Shown here: positions 35,359 through 45,056 of the stretch, in pieces
Position numbering within the stretch: position 1 is the first letter of the stretch
Layout: each line of letters begins with the position of its first letter
NCBI RefSeq assembly: GCF_019443445.1
Contig: NZ_CP080378.1
Coordinates: 5,084,001-5,148,000, forward strand
Reading direction: 5' to 3'
DNA length: 64,000 nucleotides
Origin: Massilia sp. PAMC28688
Lineage (GTDB): Bacteria; Pseudomonadota; Gammaproteobacteria; Burkholderiales; Burkholderiaceae_D
Notes under the pieces: model-generated
What the model was told of the DNA's origin: nothing
Database searches by the model: none
Seen by the model: the letters and a program-made list of their open reading frames with translations, nothing else
Made by a program: the position numbers and the translations under genes

Positions 35359-38300
35359 TCATGGGGCCGCAGCCAGTTCGGCGCCTGCCGCCAGCGCCAC
35401 CAGCAGCTCGCCCACACTGTCCGCGGGACGGGTCCACAGCGCATCCATGGCGTGCCACAGCGACTGGCCAAGACGCGACACCTGGGCGCCGTTGAACTGC
35501 GCCGTGTTGTAGGCCACCGTCAGCTGCGCCACGCCGTCCACCACCCGCACCGTCAGCTCCAGCGCGCACAGGTCCGCCTCGTGTTCGAGCTGCAGCGGAA
35601 TCGGCAGCACTTGCGTGCCTTCAAACTGCCAGCAGCATTCGTTGGGCAGGTCAATATAGTTCAGCCCCACCATGGGCCGCATGGGCATGAGGCCGGGATC
35701 CTGCATCAGGGCCGTGAGGGCCGAGACGTCGCTGTGGCGGCGCGCCTGCGCCACCTTGGCGTCGACCTGCTGCAGAAATGCGTCCAGGCGCTGTCCGGAC
35801 CCGGCCTGGGCCAGGATCGCGGTCAGGTTGGTGTACATGCCCACCGACTCTTCCAGCTCGGGCCGGGTGCGGCTGGCCACCGGCGTCCATACCAGCTGCT
35901 GTTCCAGGCCCGAATAGGCGGCCAGCGCCAGCTGCATCGCGGCCAGGTAGATGACGTAGGGCGTGCAGCCGTGGCGCGCACCCAGCCCTGCCAGCGCCGC
36001 CTGCGCTTGCGGCGGCGGCGTCCACTGGCGAAAGCGCATGGCGCAGCCCTCGTCTTCGGCGGCCGCCACCGGTGCCGGGTAGGCGCCGCCGGCGCTGCGC
36101 AGCTGGGCGAATTCGCCTGCCCAGTAAGCCAGGTGCTGGCCAAATTGCGCCGTCGTGTGCAGCTTGCCCTGCCAGCTGGCATAGTCGCCAAAGCGGATCG
36201 GCAGGAACGCCGGTTCCGGCAGCGACGGGTCGAGCGCGGCCCGGTACAGCGCCGCCAGGTCGCTCTTGATGATGTTGGCGGACCATTCGTCGGTCACCAC
36301 GTGGTGCACCGACAGCACGAACACATGGCGCTCGGGCGCTACGCGCAGCAGCAGCGCGCGAATCGGCAAGCCTTGCTGCAGGTCGAAAGGCTGGTTCCAT
36401 TCTGCTTCCACGGCAGCCCGCACGGCGCCGGCGCCGCCTTCAAGAACGCGCACGGCGAGGATGTCGGCAGCCTCAGGATCGATCAGCATGCGCGCGCCGC
36501 CCTCGCCCATCACGAAACGGCTGCGCAGCGCATCGTGGCGCGCCAGCAGCGCGCGCAGGCTGCCACGCAGGGCATTTTCATCGAGCGGGCCGTCAATATG
36601 CATTGCGTGGCACAGGTTGAAACTGGTCTTGTGCGCATCCATCAGCATGGCCAGCTGCGGATAGGTGGGGCTCACGCCCTGGGCCAGGTCCACCCGTTCC
36701 AGGGGCGGCAGCGCCGCGCCGGTGGCGGCGCGGGCGTGCGCCGCCAGGGCCGCCACGGTGCGGTGCTCAAACACGATCTGCGCCGGCAGCTCGCTGCCGA
36801 AGGCCCGGTTCAGACGCGCCACCATGCGCACGGCCAGCAGCGAATTGCCGCCCAGGTCAAAGAAATCATCGTCCCGGCCCACCCGTTCGCAGGCCAGGAT
36901 CGGTTTCCAGATGGCCGCCAGCGTGCGTTCGTCGTCCGACATGAAAGCGGGCGGCGTGGCCACCGCCTGCGGGTCGAAATCGATGGCGGCCAGCGCGTGG
37001 CGGTCCACCTTGCCGTTGTCATTGAGCGGCAGCTTGTCGAACAGGACAAAGTAGGACGGCACCATGAAGGCCGGCAGGCGCTCGCGCGCTTCCTGCTCCA
37101 CTTCGGCCTGCAGGGCTGCATCACTGCGGCTGCCGGGCGCCATGGCGCTGTGGCTGATGTAGGTCACCAGTACGTCGCCCGTCTTGTGACGCTTGACCAG
37201 CACGCGGGCATCGGTCACGCCGGGAATCTGGCCGATCGCATGCACCACGTCGCCCAGGTCAATGCGAAAGCCGCGCAGCTTGACCTGGTCATCGCGCCGG
37301 CCCACAAAGTGGAGCTGGCCGTCCGCGCGCAGGCGCACGAAGTCGCCCGTGCGGTATTGCATGGCCGGCCGGCCGGCGTAATCGGTGGCGGCGGTAAACC
37401 GCGCCGCCGTCGCTTCCGGCTTGAACAGGTAGCCCTTGGCCACACCAGCGCCGCCAATGAGCAGGTCGCCCACGGCGCCCACCGGCACCTGCATGCCGTG
37501 CCCGTCCACCACGCGCCCGTATTCGTGCACGATGGGCGCACCGATCGGTGGATCTTCCTCGCGCGGGCCGGTCATCTTGAAAAAGGTGGAGTACGCCGTG
37601 TCTTCGGTGGGGCCGTAGGTGTTATAAAACACCACGTCCGGATAGTGGTGGAACAGGTCATTGACCAGCTGCGCGTCCAGCGGCTCGCCGCACACATTGA
37701 CGGCCTTGACGGTCCGCGGCAGCGCCAGCTCGTCGACGATCAGGCGCAGGGCCGTCGGCACCGTATTGACCAGCGTCAGGCCGGGCACGTCCTGCTGCAC
37801 CAGCGAGGCAGGATTGTCGACCAGGACCACGGTGCCGCCCACCGTCAGTGGGCCCCACAGTTCAAACACGGTCAGGTCGAAGCACAGCGACGAGCAGCAC
37901 AGCACCACGTCCAGCTCTTCCCGGCTGTAGGTGGCGTAGATCCACTCCAGGAAGGCCAGTACATTGCGGTGGCGCGCCATCACGCCCTTGGGCGTGCCGG
38001 TGGAGCCGGAGGTGAAGATCACGTGGCACAGCGTTTCCTCATCCACCGGCGCCGTGCCGAAGGTGGGCGCGGCGTCTGCAATCTCGGCCAGGACCACGGC
38101 GCGCACGCCGGCGCCGAACAGGCCGCGCCCGCGCTCGTCGCACACCACCAACTTGAGCCTGGCTTCGTCGGCAATGGCGGCCAAGCGCAGCGCCGGGTAC
38201 TTGGTATCCATCGGCACGTAAGCCGCGCCGAGCTTGAGTACGCCAATCACGGCCGCCACCATGTCGGTGGTGCGGGCCGTGCAGATGCCCACCAGTTCGC

Positions 38301-39225
38301 CCGCTGCCACGCCCTGCAGGTGCAGGTACTGGGCAATGGCGTTGGCGCGTGCGTCGAGCTGCGCGTAGGTGAGCGATGCGCTCCCGCAGCGCAGGGCGAT
38401 GGCCTCGGGCGTGGCCGCTGCCTGCTGCTCGAAGCCTGCATGCACGCTGGAAAAGCGCGGCACGAAGGCAGCCGTACTGCGGTCCAGGCTGGCGGCAATG
38501 AAGGCTTTTTCGTCCGCGTGCAGCAAATCGAGCTCGCCAACGGCGCCGCCAGGGGTGGCGCACGCCGCATCGAGCAGCGTGACGAGGTTGGCGGCCCAGC
38601 GCGCGGCGCTGTCGGGCGCGAACAGGGCGCTGCTGTAGCGCAGTTCGGCCGCCAGGGCGGTGCCGTCGTCGGTGACGGTGAACATGGTGTCGAACAGGCC
38701 GATGGCATCGGCGCCCTGCCCTGCTACCTGGGCAAACGAATACAGGTGCTGGAACACTGGCGCGTGGCTGGCCGCCGCATCGGGCGCCGTCAGCTCCGGC
38801 GGCGGCGCACCGTAGCTGTGCGCCTGTTCCAGCGCGCGCACATTGTGCGCGGCCAGTTCCAGGAATGGCAAGGTTGCGTCAAGCTGCTGGCGCAGCGGTA
38901 CCGGCTCGCCGCTCCAGGCCTGGCGTAGGCCCACCACGATGTCCGTCTGGCCCGCGTAACGCTGCAGGAAGACCTGGTACAGGGCCAGGAACAGCTGCTC
39001 GGTGCTGATGCCATGCGCGGCGCACAGCCCACGCACGCGCGCCGCATGGGCCGGCTCCAGCGGCAGCAACACGCCGGCGCTGCGCCCGTCGATCCGGGCC
39101 GGACGCGCAAAATCGGTGGGAAACGCGAGCAGGGGCAGCGCGTCGGCCAGGGTGGCGCGCCAGTACTGGCGCCCCTCGGCCTGGCTCACCTCGCGGCCGC
39201 TGCCGCAATCAATGGTTGGGTTCAT
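35359..39225 (-). CDS. NRPS, half C - A - PCP - C
   Basis: 1,288 residues. Residues 1-215 match only the C-terminal lobe of a condensation domain, beginning YWRATLADALPLLAFPTDFA; the N-lobe with HHxxxDG is missing. Residues 240-735 are an adenylation domain (FTSGSTGTPKGVM; CFDLTVFELWGPL; NTYGPTEDTAYST; YRTGDFVRLRADGQLHFVGR). My reading of the ten-residue code is DLFNNCTAYK, similar to DLFNNALTYK, which I recall for alanine; a small residue (Ala or Gly) is a low-confidence guess. Residues 755-825 are a carrier domain with LGGNSLLA. Residues 840-1280 are a full C domain with HHVVTDEWS (DE instead of DG). There is no TE and no carrier after the last C. It is 42 bases downstream of the ABC ATPase gene, same transcript likely. 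Confidence 0.93.
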   Translation of the reverse strand: MNPTIDCGSGREVSQAEGRQYWRATLADALPLLAFPTDFARPARIDGRSAGVLLPLEPAHAARVRGLCAAHGISTEQLFLALYQVFLQRYAGQTDIVVGLRQAWSGEPVPLRQQLDATLPFLELAAHNVRALEQAHSYGAPPPELTAPDAAASHAPVFQHLYSFAQVAGQGADAIGLFDTMFTVTDDGTALAAELRYSSALFAPDSAARWAANLVTLLDAACATPGGAVGELDLLHADEKAFIAASLDRSTAAFVPRFSSVHAGFEQQAAATPEAIALRCGSASLTYAQLDARANAIAQYLHLQGVAAGELVGICTARTTDMVAAVIGVLKLGAAYVPMDTKYPALRLAAIADEARLKLVVCDERGRGLFGAGVRAVVLAEIADAAPTFGTAPVDEETLCHVIFTSGSTGTPKGVMARHRNVLAFLEWIYATYSREELDVVLCCSSLCFDLTVFELWGPLTVGGTVVLVDNPASLVQQDVPGLTLVNTVPTALRLIVDELALPRTVKAVNVCGEPLDAQLVNDLFHHYPDVVFYNTYGPTEDTAYSTFFKMTGPREEDPPIGAPIVHEYGRVVDGHGMQVPVGAVGDLLIGGAGVAKGYLFKPEATAARFTAATDYAGRPAMQYRTGDFVRLRADGQLHFVGRRDDQVKLRGFRIDLGDVVHAIGQIPGVTDARVLVKRHKTGDVLVTYISHSAMAPGSRSDAALQAEVEQEARERLPAFMVPSYFVLFDKLPLNDNGKVDRHALAAIDFDPQAVATPPAFMSDDERTLAAIWKPILACERVGRDDDFFDLGGNSLLAVRMVARLNRAFGSELPAQIVFEHRTVAALAAHARAATGAALPPLERVDLAQGVSPTYPQLAMLMDAHKTSFNLCHAMHIDGPLDENALRGSLRALLARHDALRSRFVMGEGGARMLIDPEAADILAVRVLEGGAGAVRAAVEAEWNQPFDLQQGLPIRALLLRVAPERHVFVLSVHHVVTDEWSANIIKSDLAALYRAALDPSLPEPAFLPIRFGDYASWQGKLHTTAQFGQHLAYWAGEFAQLRSAGGAYPAPVAAAEDEGCAMRFRQWTPPPQAQAALAGLGARHGCTPYVIYLAAMQLALAAYSGLEQQLVWTPVASRTRPELEESVGMYTNLTAILAQAGSGQRLDAFLQQVDAKVAQARRHSDVSALTALMQDPGLMPMRPMVGLNYIDLPNECCWQFEGTQVLPIPLQLEHEADLCALELTVRVVDGVAQLTVAYNTAQFNGAQVSRLGQSLWHAMDALWTRPADSVGELLVALAAGAELAAAP

Positions 39226-39267
39226 GCAGGGCCTCGTGTGAGTGGTGGCGATTGGCGTGGCGGGCGC

Positions 39268-39990
39268 TTAGAAGTGGCCGGCGCCGACTGCGGCCAGCAG
39301 CGGCCGCGTGTCTTCCACCACCTTGCCGTCGCGCAGGGTGACCTTGCGGCCAGCCTGCTCGGCCGAGCGCGGATCGTGCGTGACCATGACGATCGTGCTG
39401 CCCTGCTTGTGCAGGGTGGACAGCAGTTCCATCACCATCTCGGCATTTTGCGAGTCGAGGTTACCGGTCGGCTCGTCGGCCAGCAAGACCTTCGGATTGC
39501 ACACCAGCGCGCGGGCGATGGCCACCCGCTGCTGCTGGCCGCCCGAGAGCTGGCTTGGCAGATGCTTGAGGCGGTGCGCCATGCCCACCTTTTCCAGCGC
39601 CGCCGTGGCCATCTGCTGGCGCTCTTTGCCGCTCAGGCCACCGCGGAAGGTCAGTGGCAGGGACACGTTGTCGATCACGCTCATGTCGCCGATCAGGTTG
39701 AACGACTGGAAAATGAAGCCGATCTCGGCATTGCGCACGCGGGCCTGCTCGGCCGCGCCCAGGCCCGCCACTTCGGCCCCGTCGATCAGGTAGCGTCCCT
39801 CGTTGGCCGAGGTCAGCAGCCCCATCACCGACAGCAGGGTCGACTTGCCGCAGCCGGAAGGACCGCTGATGGCAACGAACTCGCCCTCATCGATGGTCAG
39901 GTTGATGTTGTCCAGTGCCCATGTCTCGACCTCTTCGGTCTGAAAGACTTTTTTGACCGACTGCAGTTCCAGCAAATGTTTCTTAGTCAT
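39268..39990 (-). CDS. ABC exporter ATPase (MacB/LolD-like)
   Basis: About 240 residues from the ATG at 39990. Walker A GPSGCGKST (around residue 42), signature LSGGQQQRVAIARAL, Walker B VLLADEPTG and the following D-loop NLDS are intact, as are the switch-His block VTHDP and the AGRKVTLRDGKV end. The closest pattern is the MacB/LolD/YbbA group that pairs with FtsX-type permeases. It sits 27 bases after the permease gene and forms a tripartite exporter with it and the HlyD-type adaptor. The most likely cargo is the cluster's own product. Confidence 0.92.
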   Translation of the reverse strand: MTKKHLLELQSVKKVFQTEEVETWALDNINLTIDEGEFVAISGPSGCGKSTLLSVMGLLTSANEGRYLIDGAEVAGLGAAEQARVRNAEIGFIFQSFNLIGDMSVIDNVSLPLTFRGGLSGKERQQMATAALEKVGMAHRLKHLPSQLSGGQQQRVAIARALVCNPKVLLADEPTGNLDSQNAEMVMELLSTLHKQGSTIVMVTHDPRSAEQAGRKVTLRDGKVVEDTRPLLAAVGAGHF

Positions 39991-40017
39991 GATGGTATTC
40001 CCAAGGTGAGACAAAGG

Positions 40018-42444
40018 TTAGTCGTGGCGCAGGGCGTCGGCCGGATCCATGGCCAGGGCGCGCCGCGTGGGCAGGTAGGTGGCCGTGAAGATCACGGTCG
40101 CCAGCAGCATGAACACGGCTGGCGTGACCCAGGCCGCGTTGGACAGGATATTGGGCAGCGAGCCGCTCAGGACATTGGCAATGAGCAGGCCCAGGCCGCC
40201 GCCGACCACGCCCACCGCCAGGTACACGGCGCCCTGGCGCAGGAACAGCCACACAATGCGTGCCGGCGAACTGCCGAGCGCCCGGCGCACCCCGATTTCC
40301 TGGGTGCGGCGCGCCACGAAGCGGCTGATCAGGCCAAACAGGCCGCTGGCTGCGAGGATCACGGTGATGGCCGAAATGATGCCAAAGGCCGGCACCAGTG
40401 CCGTGTAGGTCATGTCGAGTGCGCTCAGGTAGTCGTCCAGGTACTGCAGATTGTGCAGCGACACGTCCTGGTCATTGGCATAGGCCGCTTCCAGCAGCGC
40501 CGCGCGGTTGCCGGGGGCGGCGTCGCGCAGCTTGGCCAGCAGCAGGAAGCTGCCGGGATCGGCCTGGCGCAGCGGACGGTAGATGCTGCCCGGATCATCG
40601 TTGTACGGCTCGTGCTTGACGCCCGAGACCACGCCCACCACCGTCAGCCATGGCCCTTTTTCATTGGGATCGACCTGGATGCGCTTGCCCACCGCATCCT
40701 GGTTGGGCCAGTAGCGCTTGGCCGTGACTTCATCGACGATGGCGGTGTTGAGCGAGGTGGCGGTGTCGCTGGTATCGAACAGGCGCCCGCTGCGCAGGGC
40801 AATGCCGAGCATGCCGAAGTAATTGTCCGACACGGCCGTCAGCGGCAGCTTGAGTACGCCCTGGTCGGCAGCGCGCGTCTGTCCTTCGATGGCCACCGGC
40901 GACAGCGGCGCGCGGGTCGGCACGGCGGCGGCATACGCCACTTCGGTGCCGGGCAGCTTGTCCTTGACCCGCGCGGCCAGGCTGTCCATGAACTGCAGGC
41001 GCGCGGCCGCGTCCGGGTAGCGATCGCCCAGCACGGTCGGATAGGTCGACAGCATCAGGTTGGCCGTCTCGATGCCGGTCGGCTTGCCGGTTTCATCGCG
41101 CACCGCCACCATCAGATTCATGCACACCACCAGCACCAGCGACGACACCAGCACCTGCAGGCCGACGATGGCGCCGGCCGACTTGGCGCCGCCCGCCTTG
41201 GCCGTGCCCTTGCCGCTGCCGCCCAGAGCCAGCGACGGGTCTTGCCGCGACAGGCGCCAGGACGGTATCAGTGTGCTCAGCAGCCAGAGGACGGCGGCAA
41301 TGATCACGGCCGTCAGCAGGTCGCCCGGGCGCACCATCAGCGGGTTGCCGTCGCGGCCATTGGCCAGGTACTGGGTCATGTAGTCGCTGATGAAGCGGGT
41401 GCCGCGCACGCCCAGGATGGTCAGCATCACGCCCAGGATCAGGCCGGGGATCATGACCAGTGCCGATTCGAGCAGGCACTGGCGCAGCATGCGCCAGCGG
41501 GTCGAGCCGAGCGCCATGCGCAGCGCCAGTTCGCGGCTGCGTTCGAGCAGGCGGGCAAAGAACACGAGGCTGATATTGACGCAGCCCAGCAGCAGCACGG
41601 CCACCGCGATCAGGCTGATCATGGTCGCAACGGGAATGAAGCCGCTGGTGAACATGCGGTGCGCCGGCACCAGTTCCACATGGCGGCCGGCGTCGAACTT
41701 GGCCGGGTAGTTCTTGTTGACTTCGGCAATGGCAGGCGCCATCTCGGCCAGCAGGGCTTCCGGCTGCTGGCCATCCTTGAGCAGGATGAAGGAGACGATA
41801 TTGCCGTCGGCAGCCTCGGGCGCCGTCACCGGCGCCAGGCGCAGCGGGGTCCAGATCTCGAAGTCGTCAAAGGCAAAGAAGCTCTCGGGCATGACACCCA
41901 CGATCTGCACCGAGCGCCCATCGATGCGGGCCGGTTTGCCGACAATGGCGGGGTCGCCCGCGAAATGGGTCTTCCAGGTCAGGTAGCTGATGATGGCGGT
42001 GGGCGCGGCGTCCACGGCGCTGTCGCGCTCGTCGAACAGGCGCCCGGCCATCGGCACCACGCCTGTCGTGGCCAACAGGCGCGGGCTCATGGCAGCGGCG
42101 CGCAGGCGGGTGCTGGCATTGCCGTTGCTGAGCATGAGGGCGCCCACGGTGTAGCTGCCCAGGTGGTCGGCGGCGGTGCTGCGGCGCGCGATCTCCTGGT
42201 AGGTGAAACGGTCGATGTCGGGGACCGAGCCGGCGGTGGCGGTGCGCGCCACCTGGATGTTCATCCAGCGCTCGCTGCCGGGGAAGGGCAGCGGCTTCAT
42301 GGTCAGGGTATAGGCCAGCACGCTGGCCCACAGCGCCAGGCCGACGCTGAGCGCGACCACCGTCACGCACACCAGGAAGTAGCCGGGCGCCTTGGTCCAC
42401 AGGCGAGCGGCATACTTCAAGTCAAACAAGAAATTCGTCAACAT
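40018..42444 (-). CDS. ABC exporter permease with two FtsX/MacB_PCD regions
   Basis: 808 residues. MLTNFLFDLKYAARLWTKAP and the following membrane helix are the usual start. A periplasmic core domain occupies about residues 60-270. A three-helix FtsX bundle follows (MISLIAVAVLLLGCVNISLV, then RSRELALRMALGSTRWRMLR). A second copy of the layout ends with ARRTQEIGVRRALGSSPARI and a last helix, then RALAMDPADALRHD. This duplicated form is common in Gram-negative drug and lantibiotic-type exporters. It is coupled to the HlyD gene upstream (14-base gap) and the ATPase downstream. Confidence 0.93.
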   Translation of the reverse strand: MLTNFLFDLKYAARLWTKAPGYFLVCVTVVALSVGLALWASVLAYTLTMKPLPFPGSERWMNIQVARTATAGSVPDIDRFTYQEIARRSTAADHLGSYTVGALMLSNGNASTRLRAAAMSPRLLATTGVVPMAGRLFDERDSAVDAAPTAIISYLTWKTHFAGDPAIVGKPARIDGRSVQIVGVMPESFFAFDDFEIWTPLRLAPVTAPEAADGNIVSFILLKDGQQPEALLAEMAPAIAEVNKNYPAKFDAGRHVELVPAHRMFTSGFIPVATMISLIAVAVLLLGCVNISLVFFARLLERSRELALRMALGSTRWRMLRQCLLESALVMIPGLILGVMLTILGVRGTRFISDYMTQYLANGRDGNPLMVRPGDLLTAVIIAAVLWLLSTLIPSWRLSRQDPSLALGGSGKGTAKAGGAKSAGAIVGLQVLVSSLVLVVCMNLMVAVRDETGKPTGIETANLMLSTYPTVLGDRYPDAAARLQFMDSLAARVKDKLPGTEVAYAAAVPTRAPLSPVAIEGQTRAADQGVLKLPLTAVSDNYFGMLGIALRSGRLFDTSDTATSLNTAIVDEVTAKRYWPNQDAVGKRIQVDPNEKGPWLTVVGVVSGVKHEPYNDDPGSIYRPLRQADPGSFLLLAKLRDAAPGNRAALLEAAYANDQDVSLHNLQYLDDYLSALDMTYTALVPAFGIISAITVILAASGLFGLISRFVARRTQEIGVRRALGSSPARIVWLFLRQGAVYLAVGVVGGGLGLLIANVLSGSLPNILSNAAWVTPAVFMLLATVIFTATYLPTRRALAMDPADALRHD

Positions 42445-42458
42445 CGGTCAAGCTCCTA

Positions 42459-43733
42459 TTACTTGATACGGATACGGTCTTTGTTTTGCCAGTCGCCTGA
42501 CTCGGAAGTGATGATGCTCTCGCCGGCCTTGAGGCCATCGAGTACCTGCATCAGCGTCAGGGACAGCTTGCCCGACCTGATGACGACCTTGTCGGCGTAG
42601 TCGCCGGAAGAGTCGAGCTTGAACACGGACACGGGCGAGCCGGCCTGCGCATAAGAAGGCTTCCTGACGAACAGCGCGTTGGGCAGGCGCGCCAGGTAGA
42701 TGTCGCCGTCAATGGCCAGTTGCGGACGGGCCCCGCTCGGCAGCGGTCCCTTGAGGGCGGCATCGACCACCACGGTGCCGTTGGCAATGGCCGGATCAAC
42801 CCGGGTGACCTGGGCGCGCACGGTGCCGTTGTGGGTATCGACCAGCACTTCCTGGCCCACCTGCACTTCGGCCGCGTCGCGCGCCGGCACGCGCAGTTCG
42901 GCATACAGCGAGTTGGGCTGGGCGATCTGGCCGATCGGCTGGCCGGCCGTCAGTTCCTGGCCAATGTCGGCGCGCAGGACCTGCACAATGCCGTCAATGC
43001 CGGCCACGATCTTGAGGTTGTTGACATCATTGCGGGCCCGCTCCAGGGCGCGCGCCAGTTCGGTCACGCGCGCCTGGCTCACCGCCACTTTCATCTTGAT
43101 GTTGGCGCGGATGGCGTTGACCCGGTCCTGGCCAATTTCCAGCGCACGCTTGAGCTGCGCCACATTGAGCTGGGTGCGCTTGTAGTCCACGCCCGAGACC
43201 AGGTTGGCCGCCTTCAGTTCGGTTTCCGCTTCCAGCTGCAGCTGCGCGCTTTGCAGGTTGAAGCGCGCCTGGGTGAGCGCGATTTCCTGGTTCAGCAAAT
43301 CGGTCTTGAGTTCGGACTCGGTCGCGCCCAGATCGGTCAGCGCGCCCTGCCAGGCCGACTGCGCCTCGTCGGCGCGCGCCACCGCCTGCGGATTGGACAA
43401 TTCCAGCACCAGCTGGCCGGCCTTGACCACGTCGCCCGGCTGCACATGCTTTTTCAGCACGCGCCCGTTGACCTGGGCGCCGATGGACTCGATGGTGCGC
43501 GGCAGCAGCTGGCCGCTGCCCCTGACCTTGATCTCCAGCGTGCCCCGCTCCACCGCCGAAATGGCGAGCTTGCTGCGCTCCACGCGGACCGTATTGAAGT
43601 CAACGAAAAACAGGGAAATGGCGATGCCGGCAACGGCGACACCTGGGATCACATAGCGCAGAACGCGCGATCTGGAACGACGTATCGATTCGGGCCTGGC
43701 GCGATCCATGGAACTCCGTTCGTTGTTATTCAT
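42459..43733 (-). CDS. HlyD/MacA-type periplasmic adaptor of the ABC exporter
   Basis: About 424 residues from the ATG at 43733. An N-terminal anchor helix (VLRYVIPGVAVAGIAISLFF, residues 25-44) is followed by a lipoyl half-motif (GSGQLLPRTIESIGAQVNGR), a long coiled-coil hairpin (about 120-250) and the second lipoyl half (KIVAGIDGIVQVLRADIGQE). A beta-barrel and membrane-proximal domain complete it. It would connect the FtsX-type permease to a TolC-like outer-membrane channel, which is not encoded in the window. It is the first gene of the exporter-NRPS-AT-decarboxylase run and lies behind an AT-rich promoter region with palindromes. Confidence 0.92.
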   Translation of the reverse strand: MNNNERSSMDRARPESIRRSRSRVLRYVIPGVAVAGIAISLFFVDFNTVRVERSKLAISAVERGTLEIKVRGSGQLLPRTIESIGAQVNGRVLKKHVQPGDVVKAGQLVLELSNPQAVARADEAQSAWQGALTDLGATESELKTDLLNQEIALTQARFNLQSAQLQLEAETELKAANLVSGVDYKRTQLNVAQLKRALEIGQDRVNAIRANIKMKVAVSQARVTELARALERARNDVNNLKIVAGIDGIVQVLRADIGQELTAGQPIGQIAQPNSLYAELRVPARDAAEVQVGQEVLVDTHNGTVRAQVTRVDPAIANGTVVVDAALKGPLPSGARPQLAIDGDIYLARLPNALFVRKPSYAQAGSPVSVFKLDSSGDYADKVVIRSGKLSLTLMQVLDGLKAGESIITSESGDWQNKDRIRIK

Positions 43734-43781
43734 ATAGGTTTTCAATCTAATTAAGTGTAACACTATCGCAATTTATTGCGA
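43734..43781 (-). promoter_or_regulatory. Promoter/operator region of the ABC exporter genes
   Basis: An AT-rich stretch inside the cluster. On the minus strand TTGCGA (possible -35) and TAGATT (possible -10) are 16 bases apart. Two perfect palindromes overlap them: TCGCAAT-TT-ATTGCGA at 43766-43781 and AGTGT-A-ACACT at 43754-43764. This looks like a repressor-controlled start of a second transcription unit. No regulator gene is in the window, so the binding protein is unknown. Confidence 0.5.
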
Positions 43782-43851
43782 GAAAAAATGGTGGACTTTT
43801 AGCAGCTGTCGCGTGGCTGCATCATTGCCATGTATCGCTTCTTTTCATCGC

Positions 43852-45054
43852 TTATTTCTGGTACTTGTCGACCAGCTCCAGGAACTTTTTGTAGCGTGGG
43901 TTATCCCACTCAAAACCATTCAATCGCTCGTCGATGGCAATGGAATTCATGATCGATTCGGGCGGAAAGTCGAGCCAGTTCTTCCTGCCCCCGCCCTCCC
44001 CTGCGCCGGTCATGCGCAGCCCGATGCCATACGGTTCGAGCCGACCGAAATGATGGGTCGAATGCTGGGCCACGTCGTGAAACTGGCGCGGCAGCTGCGG
44101 GTAAATCCCGGGAATGTACTGGTGCATGCGGATGTCCTGCAGCACTTCCACCGTGTGCAGCAGGAAGGCAATCGGCGGGCTGTACAGCGAGGTCGGATTG
44201 CCGCCCAGGCTGCGCAAAAAGCCTTCCAGCAAGCCGTTGCCGGACACGCCGATCAGGCCGCACGGAATGGCGTCGTGATGGGTGCCGTGCAGGTAGACAA
44301 AATCAAGCGGGGCGTTATGGGCCAGCCAGTGGTCGCGGTAGTACCAGTCACTATAGGTTCGCAGGTGAAAAGCGTGAATGAGCACGCACACAACGCTCGT
44401 CACGGCCACGCTGATAACCGAAAAACGGGCGTGCGTAATTACCAGGAACCAGGGCGCGAGCAGGATCAGGTGCGTCAGCAGTCCCGTGACATAGGCATGC
44501 ACGATATGCAGCACCACATTGGGCTGACGTTCGAGCGCGCTTTTCCACACGGTCTGCTGCAGGATTTCGCGCACCAGCGCGCGGCGCTGCAGGTGCGCCG
44601 CCAGGATCACGGTGCGGTACAGCGACAGCAGTGCCAGGTGAACCAGGAACAGGCCAAGCGCGATGTTCCCCATCAGCGCGCTGTGATGAGGCCAGCCGGG
44701 CGTGGCGCGGATGAACAGCTGGTCGGCCGCCAGCAGCAGCGCCGCGACCCAGAACATGGGCTTGATGTTCTGCACCTTGTACAGCAGCGAGTACAGGGCC
44801 GCCACCGGCTGGCGAAACAGTTCCGGCATGGCCAGCGTGGCGCCATGACGCAGCGGGAAACTCACCGCCATCAAGGCGCACAGCACCAGGCCGGCGCCCA
44901 TCAGCCATGGCGAAGCCTGGTACGACACGCCCAGCACCAGGGCGCTGATGGCCAGCATCAGCAGGTAGTCCGCGTAATCGGACTTGCGGTAGGCAATGCG
45001 CCGCCCCGCCGCGCCGTACAGGCGATGCAGGCCGTGATCGTTGACGTCATCCAT
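43852..45054 (-). CDS. Membrane di-iron fatty-acid hydroxylase/sterol-desaturase-like enzyme
   Basis: About 400 residues from the ATG at 45054, only 2 bases after the stop of the MATE gene, so translation is probably coupled. Six or so membrane segments lie between residues 25 and 240. The three histidine boxes of the superfamily are visible: HWLAH (with YYRDHWLAHNAPLDFVY), HGTHHDAIPCG and HSTHHFGRLEPYG. These bind two irons that activate O2 for hydroxylation or desaturation of a lipid-like chain. In this cluster it probably modifies the acyl/polyketide chain or the final product at the membrane. There is no ferredoxin or reductase gene beside it. Confidence 0.82.
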   Translation of the reverse strand: MDDVNDHGLHRLYGAAGRRIAYRKSDYADYLLMLAISALVLGVSYQASPWLMGAGLVLCALMAVSFPLRHGATLAMPELFRQPVAALYSLLYKVQNIKPMFWVAALLLAADQLFIRATPGWPHHSALMGNIALGLFLVHLALLSLYRTVILAAHLQRRALVREILQQTVWKSALERQPNVVLHIVHAYVTGLLTHLILLAPWFLVITHARFSVISVAVTSVVCVLIHAFHLRTYSDWYYRDHWLAHNAPLDFVYLHGTHHDAIPCGLIGVSGNGLLEGFLRSLGGNPTSLYSPPIAFLLHTVEVLQDIRMHQYIPGIYPQLPRQFHDVAQHSTHHFGRLEPYGIGLRMTGAGEGGGRKNWLDFPPESIMNSIAIDERLNGFEWDNPRYKKFLELVDKYQK

Positions 45055-45056
45055 GG

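Noticed and set aside
35290..42600. Two very long plus-strand frames (35290-38928 and 39013-42600)
   Set aside because: Mirror images of the NRPS and ABC genes, with the low-complexity composition typical of antisense frames in this genome.
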